The translations under genes and the position numbers were made by a program. Positions 33,255-42,505 of a DNA stretch of 64,000 nucleotides are shown here, piece after piece. The notes beneath the pieces are model-generated. The model was not told the origin of the DNA, did not search any database, and saw only the letters and a program-made list of their open reading frames with translations. Origin of the DNA: CAJXQU01 sp965223825 (GTDB taxonomy: Bacteria > Pseudomonadota > Gammaproteobacteria > CAJXQU01); assembly GCA_965223825.1 (NCBI GenBank), contig OZ245018.1, positions 744,001-808,000 on the forward strand, written 5' to 3'. Each line of letters begins with the position of its first letter. Position 1 is the first letter of the stretch.

Positions 33255-36200
33255 TCCGCTACGCCATTCGCAATCCGCTGATCGTTAATCTGTGTCTACT
33301 GTTGATTTTGCTTGGTGGTATGTTGGCTTGGCAGCAACTTCCACAAGAAATGTTTCCCGTTTTTGAAGCTGATCGCGTGAAAATCACCACTGTTTTTGAA
33401 GGGGCTTCGCCGGAAGAAGTGGAAGCACAAGTGACGCTACTGATCGAAGAAGAATTCGATGGCATGGCGGAAATCGATGAGCTGACATCACTTAGCCGCG
33501 AAGGTTTTTCGGATATTCGCATTAAAGTCAAAGCGGGTAACGATGTAGATAGTTTCATGCGCGATGCGCGCACAACACTCGATCGTATTGATGATTTACC
33601 CGAAGCGGCAGAACGCCCGGAAATGATGCGGATGAAAAATCGCTTTCCAGTGATCACGCTCACATTATTCGGTGAAGCTGGGCGCGCTTACATGTTTGAG
33701 TTGGCAGACGAGGTGAAGCGTCAGATCATGCAATTGCCCGGCGTGGCAAGCGTTGGTGAAGCTGGCGTGCGCGATTGGGAATTGTGGGTGGAGGTGGATC
33801 CAAATGCCCTGGCTGCACAAGGTGTGTCGCTGGAACGCATCATGACCGCCTTACAACAGAATATGCGCGATCAGCCCGGTGGTTCAATTCGCGCGAAAGA
33901 AGGCGATATTTTATTGCGCGGAAAAGGCGCTGATCCAGATGCGCAGAGCATGTCGCAGATCGTGCTGAAATCTAATGCAAAGGGCGGCAGTTTGACCCTC
34001 GGACAAGTGGCGGAAATCTCACGGCGATTTGAAGAGGCAGACACTCTCGCACGATACAATGGCGAACCTGCGATCAATCTGACCGTGACGAAAACCGCAG
34101 AAGCGTCGAGTATTGAACTGGCTAATGCGGTGCGTGGACTCGTGGCAGATCTGACCCCGGGCTTACCACAGTCCGTACGGATTGGCTTACATACGGATAC
34201 ATCAGCTTATCTTAAAACGCGTTTAAACACGGTGAAATCTTCAGGCCTTGTGGGCTTGGTTCTGGTGTTAATTTCATTATATTTTTTCCTCAATTTTCGT
34301 GTTGCTGCAATCACGGCAATGGGCATCCCCGTTTCATTTCTGATCGCTGTTATTTTAATGCTCGCGTATGGGCATACGATCAATATGGTGTCGTTATTTG
34401 CTTTTCTGATCGCGTTGGGCATGATTGTCGATGATGCGATTATTGTGACGGAAAATATTTACCGGCATTTGGAGGAAGGTGACGATCCCACAGTCGCTGC
34501 AGAAAAGGGTGCGAGCGAAGTTTTCTGGCCAGTGATGGCCTCGACTGCAACGACCATTGCCGCTTTTTCTCCGATGCTGGCTGTGACGGGCGTGATGGGC
34601 GAATACATCAAAGTCATCCCATTTGTAGTGTGTGCCGCATTACTCGGATCATTATGGGAGGCCTTTACGGTTCTGCCAGCGCATGCCGTGCAATTCTTAA
34701 ATGTACAAAAAAAACAGAACCCAAATGCAGGTTGGCAACGTTGGCAGCGGGTTTATCGTCGGGTCTTACACGCTTGTTTAAATGCGAAATCGTTAGTCGC
34801 TATCACATGTGTGGGTTTGTTGCTGATCAGTCTTCAATATGCCATGACACGTTTACCGTATGAGCAGTTTGGTGATTTTGAAATTGGCCAGTTTTTCGTC
34901 AATATCGAGGCGCCGATCACTTATTCATTAGAGGATAGTGAAGCACTTGCGGAAACGATTGAAGAGGCGGTATTAGGTGTGATCGAAGAGGATGAATTAG
35001 CTTCAATGTTAACCAATGTTGGAATCAGTTTTATCGATTTTTCTGAAATATCTTTCGGTAGCCATTTAATTCAATTGATCATCGATCTTGATCAAATGAA
35101 ACCGCAGGGGTTTATTGAATCGTGGGTGTCGCCATTGGTCGCGATGAGTTTTGATGATCAAGGAAACAGAGAGCGCAGTACAGATGTTGTGATCCAAGCG
35201 GTACGAGATGCGGTTGAAACAATTCCTGGGGTCAGACGTATGAGTATTTTACGAACTCAGGGGGGGCCTGCAGGAATGGATTTAGAAATTGGTTTGGCGG
35301 GTCAGGATTTACAAAAATTACAAAGCATAACGAAGGAAGTCGAAAGCTTTATGAAACGGTTGCCGGGCGTTCACGATGTTCGGCAAGATCTGGAAGAGGG
35401 TAAATTAGAATATCAATACGAATTAAATGAACGAGGCCGCTTGCTCGGGATTACACAATCGCAGTTGGCTAATGTGATTCGCAGTGGCTATCTCGGTCAA
35501 GAAGTATTGAATGTGACATGGGATGAGAAGCGTTTACCAGTACGTGTGATTTACCCGAAAACTGCACGTGAGTCGTCTGGCAGTTTGTTAAATTTACCGA
35601 TTGTTTTAGACGATGGGCGTACCGTTTATTTACATGAGGTGGCAGATTTTACAGTCGATCGGGGTGTCACCAGTATTCGCAGACGTGATACGCAGCGTTT
35701 GATCACGATCACAGCCGATGTTGATTCCAGTATTACTACGCCCTTAGAAGCGACAAGTAAAATTCAAACTGAATTTGCAGCAAAGGTTGAGAATCAAGGC
35801 TTTAAAATGTTGCTGCTAGGACAAAAGCGTGAAGCTGATGAATCAATGAGTGGTATGAAAGCAGCGGGTATTATTGCGTTAGCGGTGATCTTTTTTATCC
35901 TTGCGGCGTTATTTAACTCTATTTTTGATCCCTTGATTGTAATGTTTATTATTCCTTTTAGTTTTATTGGTGTGGTCCTCGGGCATGCTTTATTTGATTA
36001 CAATTTGCAATTCCTCTCGATGATCGGTTTTCTCGCACTGGCGGGGATTGTGGTTAATGATTCGTTGATCTTGGTGGACTTTATTAACAAATTGCGTGCA
36101 CGTGGTATCGCGCTTGAAGAGGCAATTGTGCGAGCAGGTGAGGTGCGATCTCGTCCGATAATTCTAACGTCAGTTACGACGTTTCTAGGTGTTTCACCAC

Positions 36201-36379
36201 TGATTTTTTTCGCAACCGGACAAACGAAATTTCTTGCGCCCATGGCGGTCAGTTTAGGGTTTGGTTTACTTGTGACAACGGTGTTAATTCTTATTGCGTT
36301 ACCGTGTTTTTATTTAATCTTTTACCGTATAGGCGACGCGCTACGACAAGCTAAAGCGCGACTGTTTACACCTTCTTGA
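33251..36379 (+). CDS. RND efflux pump permease (HAE-1/AcrB-like)
   Basis: 1042 residues with the AcrB-type duplicated layout: TM1, a large periplasmic loop, six helices, a second loop, and five helices. The proton-relay pair Asp-Asp of TM4 is present in LGMIVDDAIIVTENIYRHL. TM10 reads GIVVNDSLILVDFIN, with Asn where AcrB has Lys940, as in several non-AcrB subfamilies. The N-terminus MIRYAIRNPLIVNL and the Glu-rich motif EGASPEEVEAQVT are typical. It is co-translated with the adaptor. The substrate is unknown; a terminator follows at 36442-36468. Confidence 0.93.
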   Translation: MIRYAIRNPLIVNLCLLLILLGGMLAWQQLPQEMFPVFEADRVKITTVFEGASPEEVEAQVTLLIEEEFDGMAEIDELTSLSREGFSDIRIKVKAGNDVDSFMRDARTTLDRIDDLPEAAERPEMMRMKNRFPVITLTLFGEAGRAYMFELADEVKRQIMQLPGVASVGEAGVRDWELWVEVDPNALAAQGVSLERIMTALQQNMRDQPGGSIRAKEGDILLRGKGADPDAQSMSQIVLKSNAKGGSLTLGQVAEISRRFEEADTLARYNGEPAINLTVTKTAEASSIELANAVRGLVADLTPGLPQSVRIGLHTDTSAYLKTRLNTVKSSGLVGLVLVLISLYFFLNFRVAAITAMGIPVSFLIAVILMLAYGHTINMVSLFAFLIALGMIVDDAIIVTENIYRHLEEGDDPTVAAEKGASEVFWPVMASTATTIAAFSPMLAVTGVMGEYIKVIPFVVCAALLGSLWEAFTVLPAHAVQFLNVQKKQNPNAGWQRWQRVYRRVLHACLNAKSLVAITCVGLLLISLQYAMTRLPYEQFGDFEIGQFFVNIEAPITYSLEDSEALAETIEEAVLGVIEEDELASMLTNVGISFIDFSEISFGSHLIQLIIDLDQMKPQGFIESWVSPLVAMSFDDQGNRERSTDVVIQAVRDAVETIPGVRRMSILRTQGGPAGMDLEIGLAGQDLQKLQSITKEVESFMKRLPGVHDVRQDLEEGKLEYQYELNERGRLLGITQSQLANVIRSGYLGQEVLNVTWDEKRLPVRVIYPKTARESSGSLLNLPIVLDDGRTVYLHEVADFTVDRGVTSIRRRDTQRLITITADVDSSITTPLEATSKIQTEFAAKVENQGFKMLLLGQKREADESMSGMKAAGIIALAVIFFILAALFNSIFDPLIVMFIIPFSFIGVVLGHALFDYNLQFLSMIGFLALAGIVVNDSLILVDFINKLRARGIALEEAIVRAGEVRSRPIILTSVTTFLGVSPLIFFATGQTKFLAPMAVSLGFGLLVTTVLILIALPCFYLIFYRIGDALRQAKARLFTPS

Positions 36380-36441
36380 TTGTGATTTGAAGGTTGAGAT
36401 CGAGAGTGTCATACTCGGCTCTGAGAGAATAACTAGACGAA

Positions 36442-36468
36442 AAAAAGCCCGGACGAGCCGGGCTTTTT
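36442..36468. terminator. Bidirectional terminator between RND pump and csp gene
   Basis: GCCCGG (36447-36452) and CCGGGC (36458-36463) enclose a 5-nt loop. They are flanked by A-run and T-run, which pair further, so both convergent genes can end here. Confidence 0.9.
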
Positions 36469-36488
36469 CATGCTAAATCTCTAAGTGC

Positions 36489-36692
36489 TCAAGCCTTAGT
36501 GACGTTGCTGGCTTGTGGACCTTTAGGACCATTTTCAACATCAAAGTTGACTTCTTGTCCTTCAGCCAAGCTTTTGAAGCCGTCGCCGCCGATTGCAGAA
36601 AAGTGAACAAATACGTCGCTTCCGCCATCAGCTGGAGAAATAAAGCCGAAGCCTTTTGCGTCGTTAAACCATTTTACAGTGCCTGTAGCCAT
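36489..36692 (-). CDS. Cold-shock domain protein (CspA family)
   Basis: 67-residue single-stranded nucleic-acid-binding protein that melts RNA structure. RNP1 is KGFGFI and RNP2 is VFVHF, preceded by TGTVKWFND; full family length. ATG 36692 is chosen because AGAGGT lies 7 nt upstream; the frame extends to 36770 only by chance. The long AT-rich leader region upstream (36693-36850) is typical for csp genes and may contain their structured 5' UTR, but I did not identify a cold box. Confidence 0.95.
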   Translation of the reverse strand: MATGTVKWFNDAKGFGFISPADGGSDVFVHFSAIGGDGFKSLAEGQEVNFDVENGPKGPQASNVTKA

Positions 36693-37414
36693 GAGTAATA
36701 CCTCTTGGTAAATCGTTAAATCTTGGAATTGCCGTTCTTGAGGTACAAACAGGAGAAGACATGCCGCCACTTCTGAAAACCTTTATAAAAACGCAATCTA
36801 AGGTTGAGTTAATTGTTGTCAGTCAGGAAAAAGACTTTCTCTTATCAAGCCCGACAAGCATATTGTATCCCTAACGGGTAAAGGATCAATACTTCAAAGG
36901 GCCAGATCAACAACTTTACGCATTTCTCCTTAACATCAGGAAAAATGCCCACTTATTAAGCATTTATCGGGCCAATGTCTTAAATCTCAACGATGAAAGG
37001 TTTATGGAAAAGCGTTGTTTTTCATAAAGACGCGCGGGGATAATTTATTTTCAGATATTTGTGTAATTCTTGCTTACCCTTGTTATTTGGCGCTTTTCTC
37101 GGTTGATTTGTATCTGTTTTGCTTCGATTGCCTCAATAAATAACGATTTTTTGATCAGTAAAATTTAGTGTTAATTTTTATATGCTAGCGCTTGCCTGTT
37201 TAGGTCATGCACCAAAATAATATTCAAATAATGGCAGTTTTGCACTTATTCGGTGCAAGCTTGAGGGGTATTTGTTAGAAATATTTTTAAATATAAATTT
37301 TAATTTTTAACAGAAATTCGACAGAATTTATTCATTGGTTGGTGAAATAGCACTAGACGGTGACTTTCCTGCTAGCGCCATAACATAATCTTAATCGTCT
37401 ATCCGTGTTTAATC
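36693..37414. other. 722-nt geneless region with paired NtrC-like sites
   Basis: No credible coding sequence on either strand. The first part is the csp leader and promoter region. At 37208-37218 there is TGCACCAAAAT, identical to the first 11 bases of the NtrC consensus. At 37241-37257 there is TGCACTTATTCGGTGCA, which keeps both arms of that 17-mer with one mismatch. The two are 33 nt apart. No correctly spaced sigma-54 promoter and no gene follow, so the purpose is unclear. The right half is very AT-rich. Confidence 0.5.
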
Positions 37415-37840
37415 TTACTGAACGATGAATGTTGTGAACAATACTTCATCGATAACGACGGATTTGTCCATTGTACCAATTTGGGTGTTGATGGATTCCA
37501 ACACTTCTTGCTGCAATGTCTCACGAATATCTTGCTCAAGCATTTGAGCCTTGGTTTTATTCGATAACAACATAACGAGGTTGTGTCGAATTGGCGCGCT
37601 GTGAAAACGGATTTTGTCTGCGACATCTTCGCCTTTAACGACTAGCTGCACTTCTGTTTTCAGGTAGTGTAATGGACTTGACTCATCAGCAAGATTGACA
37701 ATGAAGGCTGGTGTTAGCTCAACATAGTGGGTTTCAGCTTCAGCAGGGGCATCTTCCTCTTCTGCATGTATAACGGCGACTGGTGCGATCAATAAGCAGC
37801 TAAGTAATAATTTCTGTAATCGGTTTATAAGTAAAGTCAT
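37415..37840 (-). CDS. FliL-like periplasmic/membrane-associated protein
   Basis: 141 residues. A signal peptide or N-terminal anchor (LLLSCLLIAPVAVIHA) is followed by an acidic linker and a FliL-type domain: HYVELTPAFIVNLAD, HYLKTEVQLVVKG, PIRHNLVMLLSNKT, DIRETLQQEVLESIN. FliL proteins interact with flagellar stators. Paralogues outside flagellar operons are common and of unknown role. It lies 75 nt downstream of acnB behind a terminator, so it probably has read-through or its own promoter. There are no flagellar genes in the window. Confidence 0.75.
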   Translation of the reverse strand: MTLLINRLQKLLLSCLLIAPVAVIHAEEEDAPAEAETHYVELTPAFIVNLADESSPLHYLKTEVQLVVKGEDVADKIRFHSAPIRHNLVMLLSNKTKAQMLEQDIRETLQQEVLESINTQIGTMDKSVVIDEVLFTTFIVQ

Positions 37841-37866
37841 AGTGTACCTCTCGTATGTTCGGCCAT

Positions 37867-37892
37867 AAAAAAAGCGGGCCGAAGCCCGCTTT
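37867..37892 (-). terminator. Rho-independent terminator of acnB
   Basis: AAAGCGGGC (37871-37879) pairs with GCCCGCTTT (37884-37892) around a 4-nt loop; the A-run on the + strand at 37867-37873 gives the U-run on the - strand transcript. Confidence 0.9.
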
Positions 37893-37915
37893 GTAAAACG
37901 CTAATTGATAGCGAA

Positions 37916-40537
37916 TTAACCGTTGACCACTTTAACGGGTATATCGGCCAATTTTCCTGGGGCTTCAGCCGCTTGTGAGGTGTAGTCCTCAATTTGGTCA
38001 AAATTAAGGTAACGATAGATTTCATCCGCCATTGGATCGATGTTCTTAGCAAATTCCATATACTCTTCGAATGTTGGAATTTTGCCAAGAATCGACGCAA
38101 CTGCCGCGATCTCTGCTGATGATAAGTACACATTTGCACCATCGCCCAAGCGATTTGGGAAGTTACGAGTCGAGGTTGATACAACCGTCGAGTTCGCTGC
38201 TACCCGTGCTTGGTTACCCATACACAATGAGCAGCCTGGCATTTCAGTACGTGCACCAGCTTTACCGTATGTGCTGTAGAAACCTTCTGATGTTAATTGC
38301 GCTTCATCCATTTTTGTTGGTGGCGCAATCCACAAACGAGTTGGAATCACATCTTTGAACTGTTCCAGCATTTTACCGGCAGCACGGAAGTGACCAATGT
38401 TCGTCATGCACGAACCGATAAAGACTTCATCGATTTTTGTGCCTGCGACTTCTGACAGTGTTTTCACATCATCAGGGTCATTTGGGCAAGCTAAGATAGG
38501 TTCTTTCACTTCATTCAGATTGATTTCGATTACGGCTGCGTATTCAGCATCAGCATCCCCTTCCATCAATACAGGATCTTTTAACCAGTCTTCCATCGCT
38601 TGAGCACGACGTTCCAGTGTGCGTGCATCACCGTAGTCGTTCGCGATCATCCAGCGCAACATCGTAATGTTGGAGCTGAGGTATTCCATGATGGGCTCTT
38701 TATCCAGCTTGATCGAGCAACCGCCGGCTGATCGTTCTGCGGATGCATCAGATAATTCGAACGCTTGCTCAACTTTAAGTTTAGGTAAGCCTTCAATTTC
38801 GAGCACTCGACCAGAGAAAATATTTTTCTTGCCTTTTTTCTCAACGGTCAATAAACCCATTTCGATCGCTTTAAGTGGGATCGCATTGACCAGATCACGT
38901 AGAGTGATACCCGGTTGCATTTCACCAGAGAATTTGACCAGAACAGACTCAGGCATATCCAGTGGCATAACGCCGGTTGCCGCAGCAAATGCGACGAGAC
39001 CTGAGCCAGCTGGGAATGAAATACCGATCGGGAAACGTGTATGTGAGTCACCACCAGTACCGACGGTATCTGGAAGCAACATACGGTTCAGCCATGAATG
39101 GATAACACCATCGCCAGGGCGTAGCGCAACACCACCACGTGTCATGATGAAATCAGGTAATGTGTGGTGTGTCGTAACGTCGATTGGTTTTGGATATGCT
39201 GCAGTGTGACAGAAAGATTGCATGACGAGATCCGCTGAGAAACCTAAGCAAGCCAGATCTTTCAGTTCGTCGCGTGTCATTGGTCCCGTCGTATCTTGCG
39301 AGCCAACAGTTGTCATTCTTGGTTCACAGTAAGTGCCCGGTCGAACACCTTCTACGCCACATGCTTTACCGACCATTTTTTGCGCAAGCGAAAAGCCTTT
39401 GCCTGAGTCATTTTCTGGGAGAGGTTTGCGAAATAGGTCCGTTTCACCGAGTCCTAATGCTTCGCGGGCACGCATTGTCAGGCCGCGGCCGATGATTAGC
39501 GGTATCCGTCCACCAGCACGAACTTCATCAAGAATGATGTCCGTTTTTAGTTCGAATTCGCATAACACTTCGTCCGTTTCGGCGTTCTTAATCACACCTT
39601 GATAGGGATAGATGTCAACTACATCGCCCATGTTCAAGTTGGATACGTCACATTCAACCGGCAGCGCGCCAGCATCTTCCATTGTGTTGAAGAAAATCGG
39701 TGCGATTTTACCGCCTAAGCAAAAGCCACCATCGCGCTTGTTCGGGATGAAGGGAATATCACGTCCCATGTGCCACAAAACTGAGTTCGTCGCAGACTTA
39801 CGTGAAGAGCCGGTACCCACGACATCACCGACGTAGGCGAGTGGGTAGCCTTTTTCTTTCAGTTCTTCAATTTGCTTGATTGGGCCAACATTACCTTGTT
39901 CGTCAGGATGGATACCTTCACGTTCCATTTTCAACATCGCTTGAGCGTGTAGAGGAATGTCAGGACGTGACCAAGCATCAGGTGCTGGTGAGAGGTCATC
40001 AGTATTGGTTTCGCCAGTGACTTTAAAGACGGTGACACGGATTTTTTCAGATAGCTCGGGTTTGTTCGTAAACCATTCGCCTTCCGCCCAAGATTCTACG
40101 ATCTGTTTTGCGAAAGCGTTGCCGTTTTCCATTTTTTCTTTAACATCAAAGAACGCATCGAACATCAGCAATGTGTCAGATAATGCTTCAGCAGCTGTTG
40201 GTGCAAGCTCGTCGTCATCAAGTGCATCAACCAATGCAACAATGTTGTAACCGCCAAGCATGGTACCGAGCAATTCTGTCGCTTTGACTTTATCGATCAA
40301 AGGAGAACTTGCTTCGCCCTTTGTGATCGCAGAGAGAAAACCGGCTTTTACATAAGCAGCCTGGTCAACACCGGCTGGAACACGGTATGTCAGCAGATCA
40401 AGAATAAATTCTTCTTCTCCAGCAGGCGGGTTTTTTAACAACTCGACCAGATCAGCCGTTTGCTCAGGGGATAAAGGTTGAGGAACAACTCCCTCAGCCG
40501 CACGTTCTTCGACATGTTTGCGATAAGCTTCTAACAC
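37916..40537 (-). CDS. acnB: Bifunctional aconitate hydratase 2 / 2-methylisocitrate dehydratase AcnB
   Basis: 873-residue iron-sulfur TCA-cycle enzyme converting citrate to isocitrate. Order of parts: N-terminal HEAT-like domain, swivel domain with VVGTGSSRKSATNSVLW, then the catalytic domains. The cluster ligands are visible in GSCMTNIGHFRAAGK and CSLCMGNQARV. Active-site segments DTTGPMTRDEL, GVALRPGDGVIHSWLNRM and GTGGDSHTRFPIG are intact. It starts at GTG 40537, preceded by AAGGAG at 8 nt; the N-terminus LEAYRKHVEERAAEG matches the family. It is a single gene ending in a terminator. Confidence 0.97.
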   Translation of the reverse strand: MLEAYRKHVEERAAEGVVPQPLSPEQTADLVELLKNPPAGEEEFILDLLTYRVPAGVDQAAYVKAGFLSAITKGEASSPLIDKVKATELLGTMLGGYNIVALVDALDDDELAPTAAEALSDTLLMFDAFFDVKEKMENGNAFAKQIVESWAEGEWFTNKPELSEKIRVTVFKVTGETNTDDLSPAPDAWSRPDIPLHAQAMLKMEREGIHPDEQGNVGPIKQIEELKEKGYPLAYVGDVVGTGSSRKSATNSVLWHMGRDIPFIPNKRDGGFCLGGKIAPIFFNTMEDAGALPVECDVSNLNMGDVVDIYPYQGVIKNAETDEVLCEFELKTDIILDEVRAGGRIPLIIGRGLTMRAREALGLGETDLFRKPLPENDSGKGFSLAQKMVGKACGVEGVRPGTYCEPRMTTVGSQDTTGPMTRDELKDLACLGFSADLVMQSFCHTAAYPKPIDVTTHHTLPDFIMTRGGVALRPGDGVIHSWLNRMLLPDTVGTGGDSHTRFPIGISFPAGSGLVAFAAATGVMPLDMPESVLVKFSGEMQPGITLRDLVNAIPLKAIEMGLLTVEKKGKKNIFSGRVLEIEGLPKLKVEQAFELSDASAERSAGGCSIKLDKEPIMEYLSSNITMLRWMIANDYGDARTLERRAQAMEDWLKDPVLMEGDADAEYAAVIEINLNEVKEPILACPNDPDDVKTLSEVAGTKIDEVFIGSCMTNIGHFRAAGKMLEQFKDVIPTRLWIAPPTKMDEAQLTSEGFYSTYGKAGARTEMPGCSLCMGNQARVAANSTVVSTSTRNFPNRLGDGANVYLSSAEIAAVASILGKIPTFEEYMEFAKNIDPMADEIYRYLNFDQIEDYTSQAAEAPGKLADIPVKVVNG

Positions 40538-40757
40538 AATAAAAATCTCCTTTGGTAGTTGAGCAGCGTCCGTACTGCTGGATGATTAATTCTGAATAAT
40601 GCAGAGATAATACCTAATTATAGCTGTTTTTCTGTTGCAAGCGTAGATGTGCGAACGCACATTTGGGCAAAATATTTTGTATATTCGCGACTTAGCGTGG
40701 GTAGATCGACAGATTCTCTTTCTTTTCACGCTACGTTTTACGAAAAGTTCTCTGCTC

Positions 40758-41501
40758 TCAAGGCGAGCCGAAACTGTCACGTGATGTCGCGGGAGAGGGA
40801 ATAAAACGCTCTTGTTCTGGTAATCCTTCTGTGCCGGAACTCTCATTGGATAACTCTTCGGTTTGCTCCGGTGTAGCCGACCCTATAAATGCATCTTTAC
40901 CGGTCTCATTATCGATCTGCATAACTTGGGTTTGACCGCCTGAATGAAGTGTCAGCGTGGTGATATCAGGATCGTTTACTAGAGTGAAACGCGATATTTC
41001 TCCCGAGTGATGTTCGACTCGGCCTGCAATAATTTGTACCTCTCCTTGCAAACGCTCGCTCACAGAATGAATCGTTGCAGGCAGTGGCTCACGTGTGGTC
41101 GGATCGATCAGCTCAATTTCCTGATCAACGTATAAATGATCAAAAACGTGCGGTGCGTAGTAGATCGCATCTGCTTGTGTAAAGTGATTTATGACAGGGG
41201 AACGCTGTTGATCTGTCTGTAGATCGGCTTGGAGCTCCACGTGGTGATCTGTCGAAATGTTCTGATCGGGCAAGGTCGATTGATCCGGTTCAGGAAAGAA
41301 GGGCGGGTAGGTTGGGTTTGCTGACTCAGTTTGGATCGATTGCGATCCAGTGAGCGTTTCGTTGCGATCGTGATCGAATGGTCGGGTGTGGTCATATTGC
41401 ACCTGTACTGCAATATGTGCAGGCACGTGCGTTTCCAAGACGATCAAACCTGTGACGACCAACAAGATCAGCAAGACGATAATGCACGAGAATTTATCCA
41501 T
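40758..41501 (-). CDS. Uncharacterised membrane-anchored protein in the hpnN-hpnA operon
   Basis: 247 residues, not recognised. An N-terminal hydrophobic helix (FSCIIVLLILLVVTGLIVL) acts as anchor or signal. A Gln/Asp/Pro-rich disordered stretch (about 40-105) follows. A compact region (about 110-205) contains YYAPHVFDHLYVDQEIELID and QIIAGRVEHHSGEISRFTLV, which looks like a small beta domain. A charged tail ends the protein. It starts 8 nt after the hpnA stop, so it is the last gene of the hpnN-hpnA unit and may have a role in hopanoid metabolism or lipid transport. Composition and GATC-rich codon use match the neighbours, so recent transfer is not suggested. Confidence 0.7.
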   Translation of the reverse strand: MDKFSCIIVLLILLVVTGLIVLETHVPAHIAVQVQYDHTRPFDHDRNETLTGSQSIQTESANPTYPPFFPEPDQSTLPDQNISTDHHVELQADLQTDQQRSPVINHFTQADAIYYAPHVFDHLYVDQEIELIDPTTREPLPATIHSVSERLQGEVQIIAGRVEHHSGEISRFTLVNDPDITTLTLHSGGQTQVMQIDNETGKDAFIGSATPEQTEELSNESSGTEGLPEQERFIPSPATSRDSFGSP

Positions 41502-41509
41502 TTAATCCC

Positions 41510-42505
41510 TTATCCTGGCCAACGATCGGGATCCTGAAACCAAGCAACTGCGGCTTGCAGGGCTTTTTGTGCTGAGCGGTGTTCGTAGCCGAGTGTACGT
41601 TTGGCTTTATCGCTGGAGAAAAACATTTTCTTTTTTGACATGCGCACACCATCCACCGTTGCGCGTGGTTCTTGGCCGTTGCTGATTCTCGCCCATGCTT
41701 CGCTGAGATAGGCGATCGGTAAGACAACATTATGCGGGAGTTTAATTTTCGGAGGAGATTGATCCGTTATTTCCGCAATGGTTGTAAGTATGCTTTTCAA
41801 TGACCTATCTTCTCCACCGAGAATGTAGCGCTGCCCGATCTGACCGTGATCAAACGCCAGCAAATGGCCTCTGGCCACATCATCCACGTGCACAAGGTTT
41901 AGGCCCGTATCGACATAAGCGGGTGTTCGACCTTTTACCGCATCAAGAATCATACGACCGGTGGGGGTGGGTTTGATGTCGCCTGGTCCGATCGGTGTGG
42001 ATGGGTTAACGATAATGATCGGTAACGATTCCTGATCGATCAGACGTTGTACAGCTTGCTCGGCGAGAAATTTTGATCGTTTGTAATGACCGATCATATT
42101 TTCTAACGCGACAGGTGTGTCTTCGTTTGAAGCAGTGCCATCTTTATTAATACCGAGTGTGGCGACAGAACTGGTGTAGATCATCCGTTTGACACCAGCA
42201 TCGGCAGCGGCGAGAAAAAGCTGACGGCTGCCTTCAACATTGGTTTGGTAAATTTCTTCTGGTCGGGGTACCCATAAACGATAATCTGCTGCGACATGAT
42301 ACAGCGCTTCACAACCGTCGACAGCGCGTTGCAGCGAAGCACTGTCATTCAGATCACCTTCGCAAACGGTCACATTTAATTCGGCTAAATTTCGTCGGTC
42401 ACTCTTTGCCCGCGCCAGCACGCGTACTTGTTCGCCGCGTTCGAGTAGTTGTTTTGCAACGACAGACCCGACAAACCCCGTTGCGCCGGTTACCAGTGTT
42501 GTCAT
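41510..42505 (-). CDS. hpnA: Hopanoid-associated sugar epimerase HpnA
   Basis: 331-residue NAD(P)-dependent extended short-chain dehydrogenase. The Rossmann motif TGATGFVGSVVAKQL is at the N-terminus and the catalytic YKRSK is seen at about residue 136. The segments PTGRMILDAVKGRTPAYVDT and LNLVHVDDVARGHLLA are characteristic of HpnA. It is thought to act on the hopanoid side-chain sugar. It overlaps hpnN by 4 bases (ATGA type), so the two are translated together. Confidence 0.92.
   Translation of the reverse strand: MTTLVTGATGFVGSVVAKQLLERGEQVRVLARAKSDRRNLAELNVTVCEGDLNDSASLQRAVDGCEALYHVAADYRLWVPRPEEIYQTNVEGSRQLFLAAADAGVKRMIYTSSVATLGINKDGTASNEDTPVALENMIGHYKRSKFLAEQAVQRLIDQESLPIIIVNPSTPIGPGDIKPTPTGRMILDAVKGRTPAYVDTGLNLVHVDDVARGHLLAFDHGQIGQRYILGGEDRSLKSILTTIAEITDQSPPKIKLPHNVVLPIAYLSEAWARISNGQEPRATVDGVRMSKKKMFFSSDKAKRTLGYEHRSAQKALQAAVAWFQDPDRWPG

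Noticed and set aside
37232..37245. Sigma-54 promoter TGGCAGTTTTGCA
   Set aside because: The GG-GC offset is only 9, far too short.
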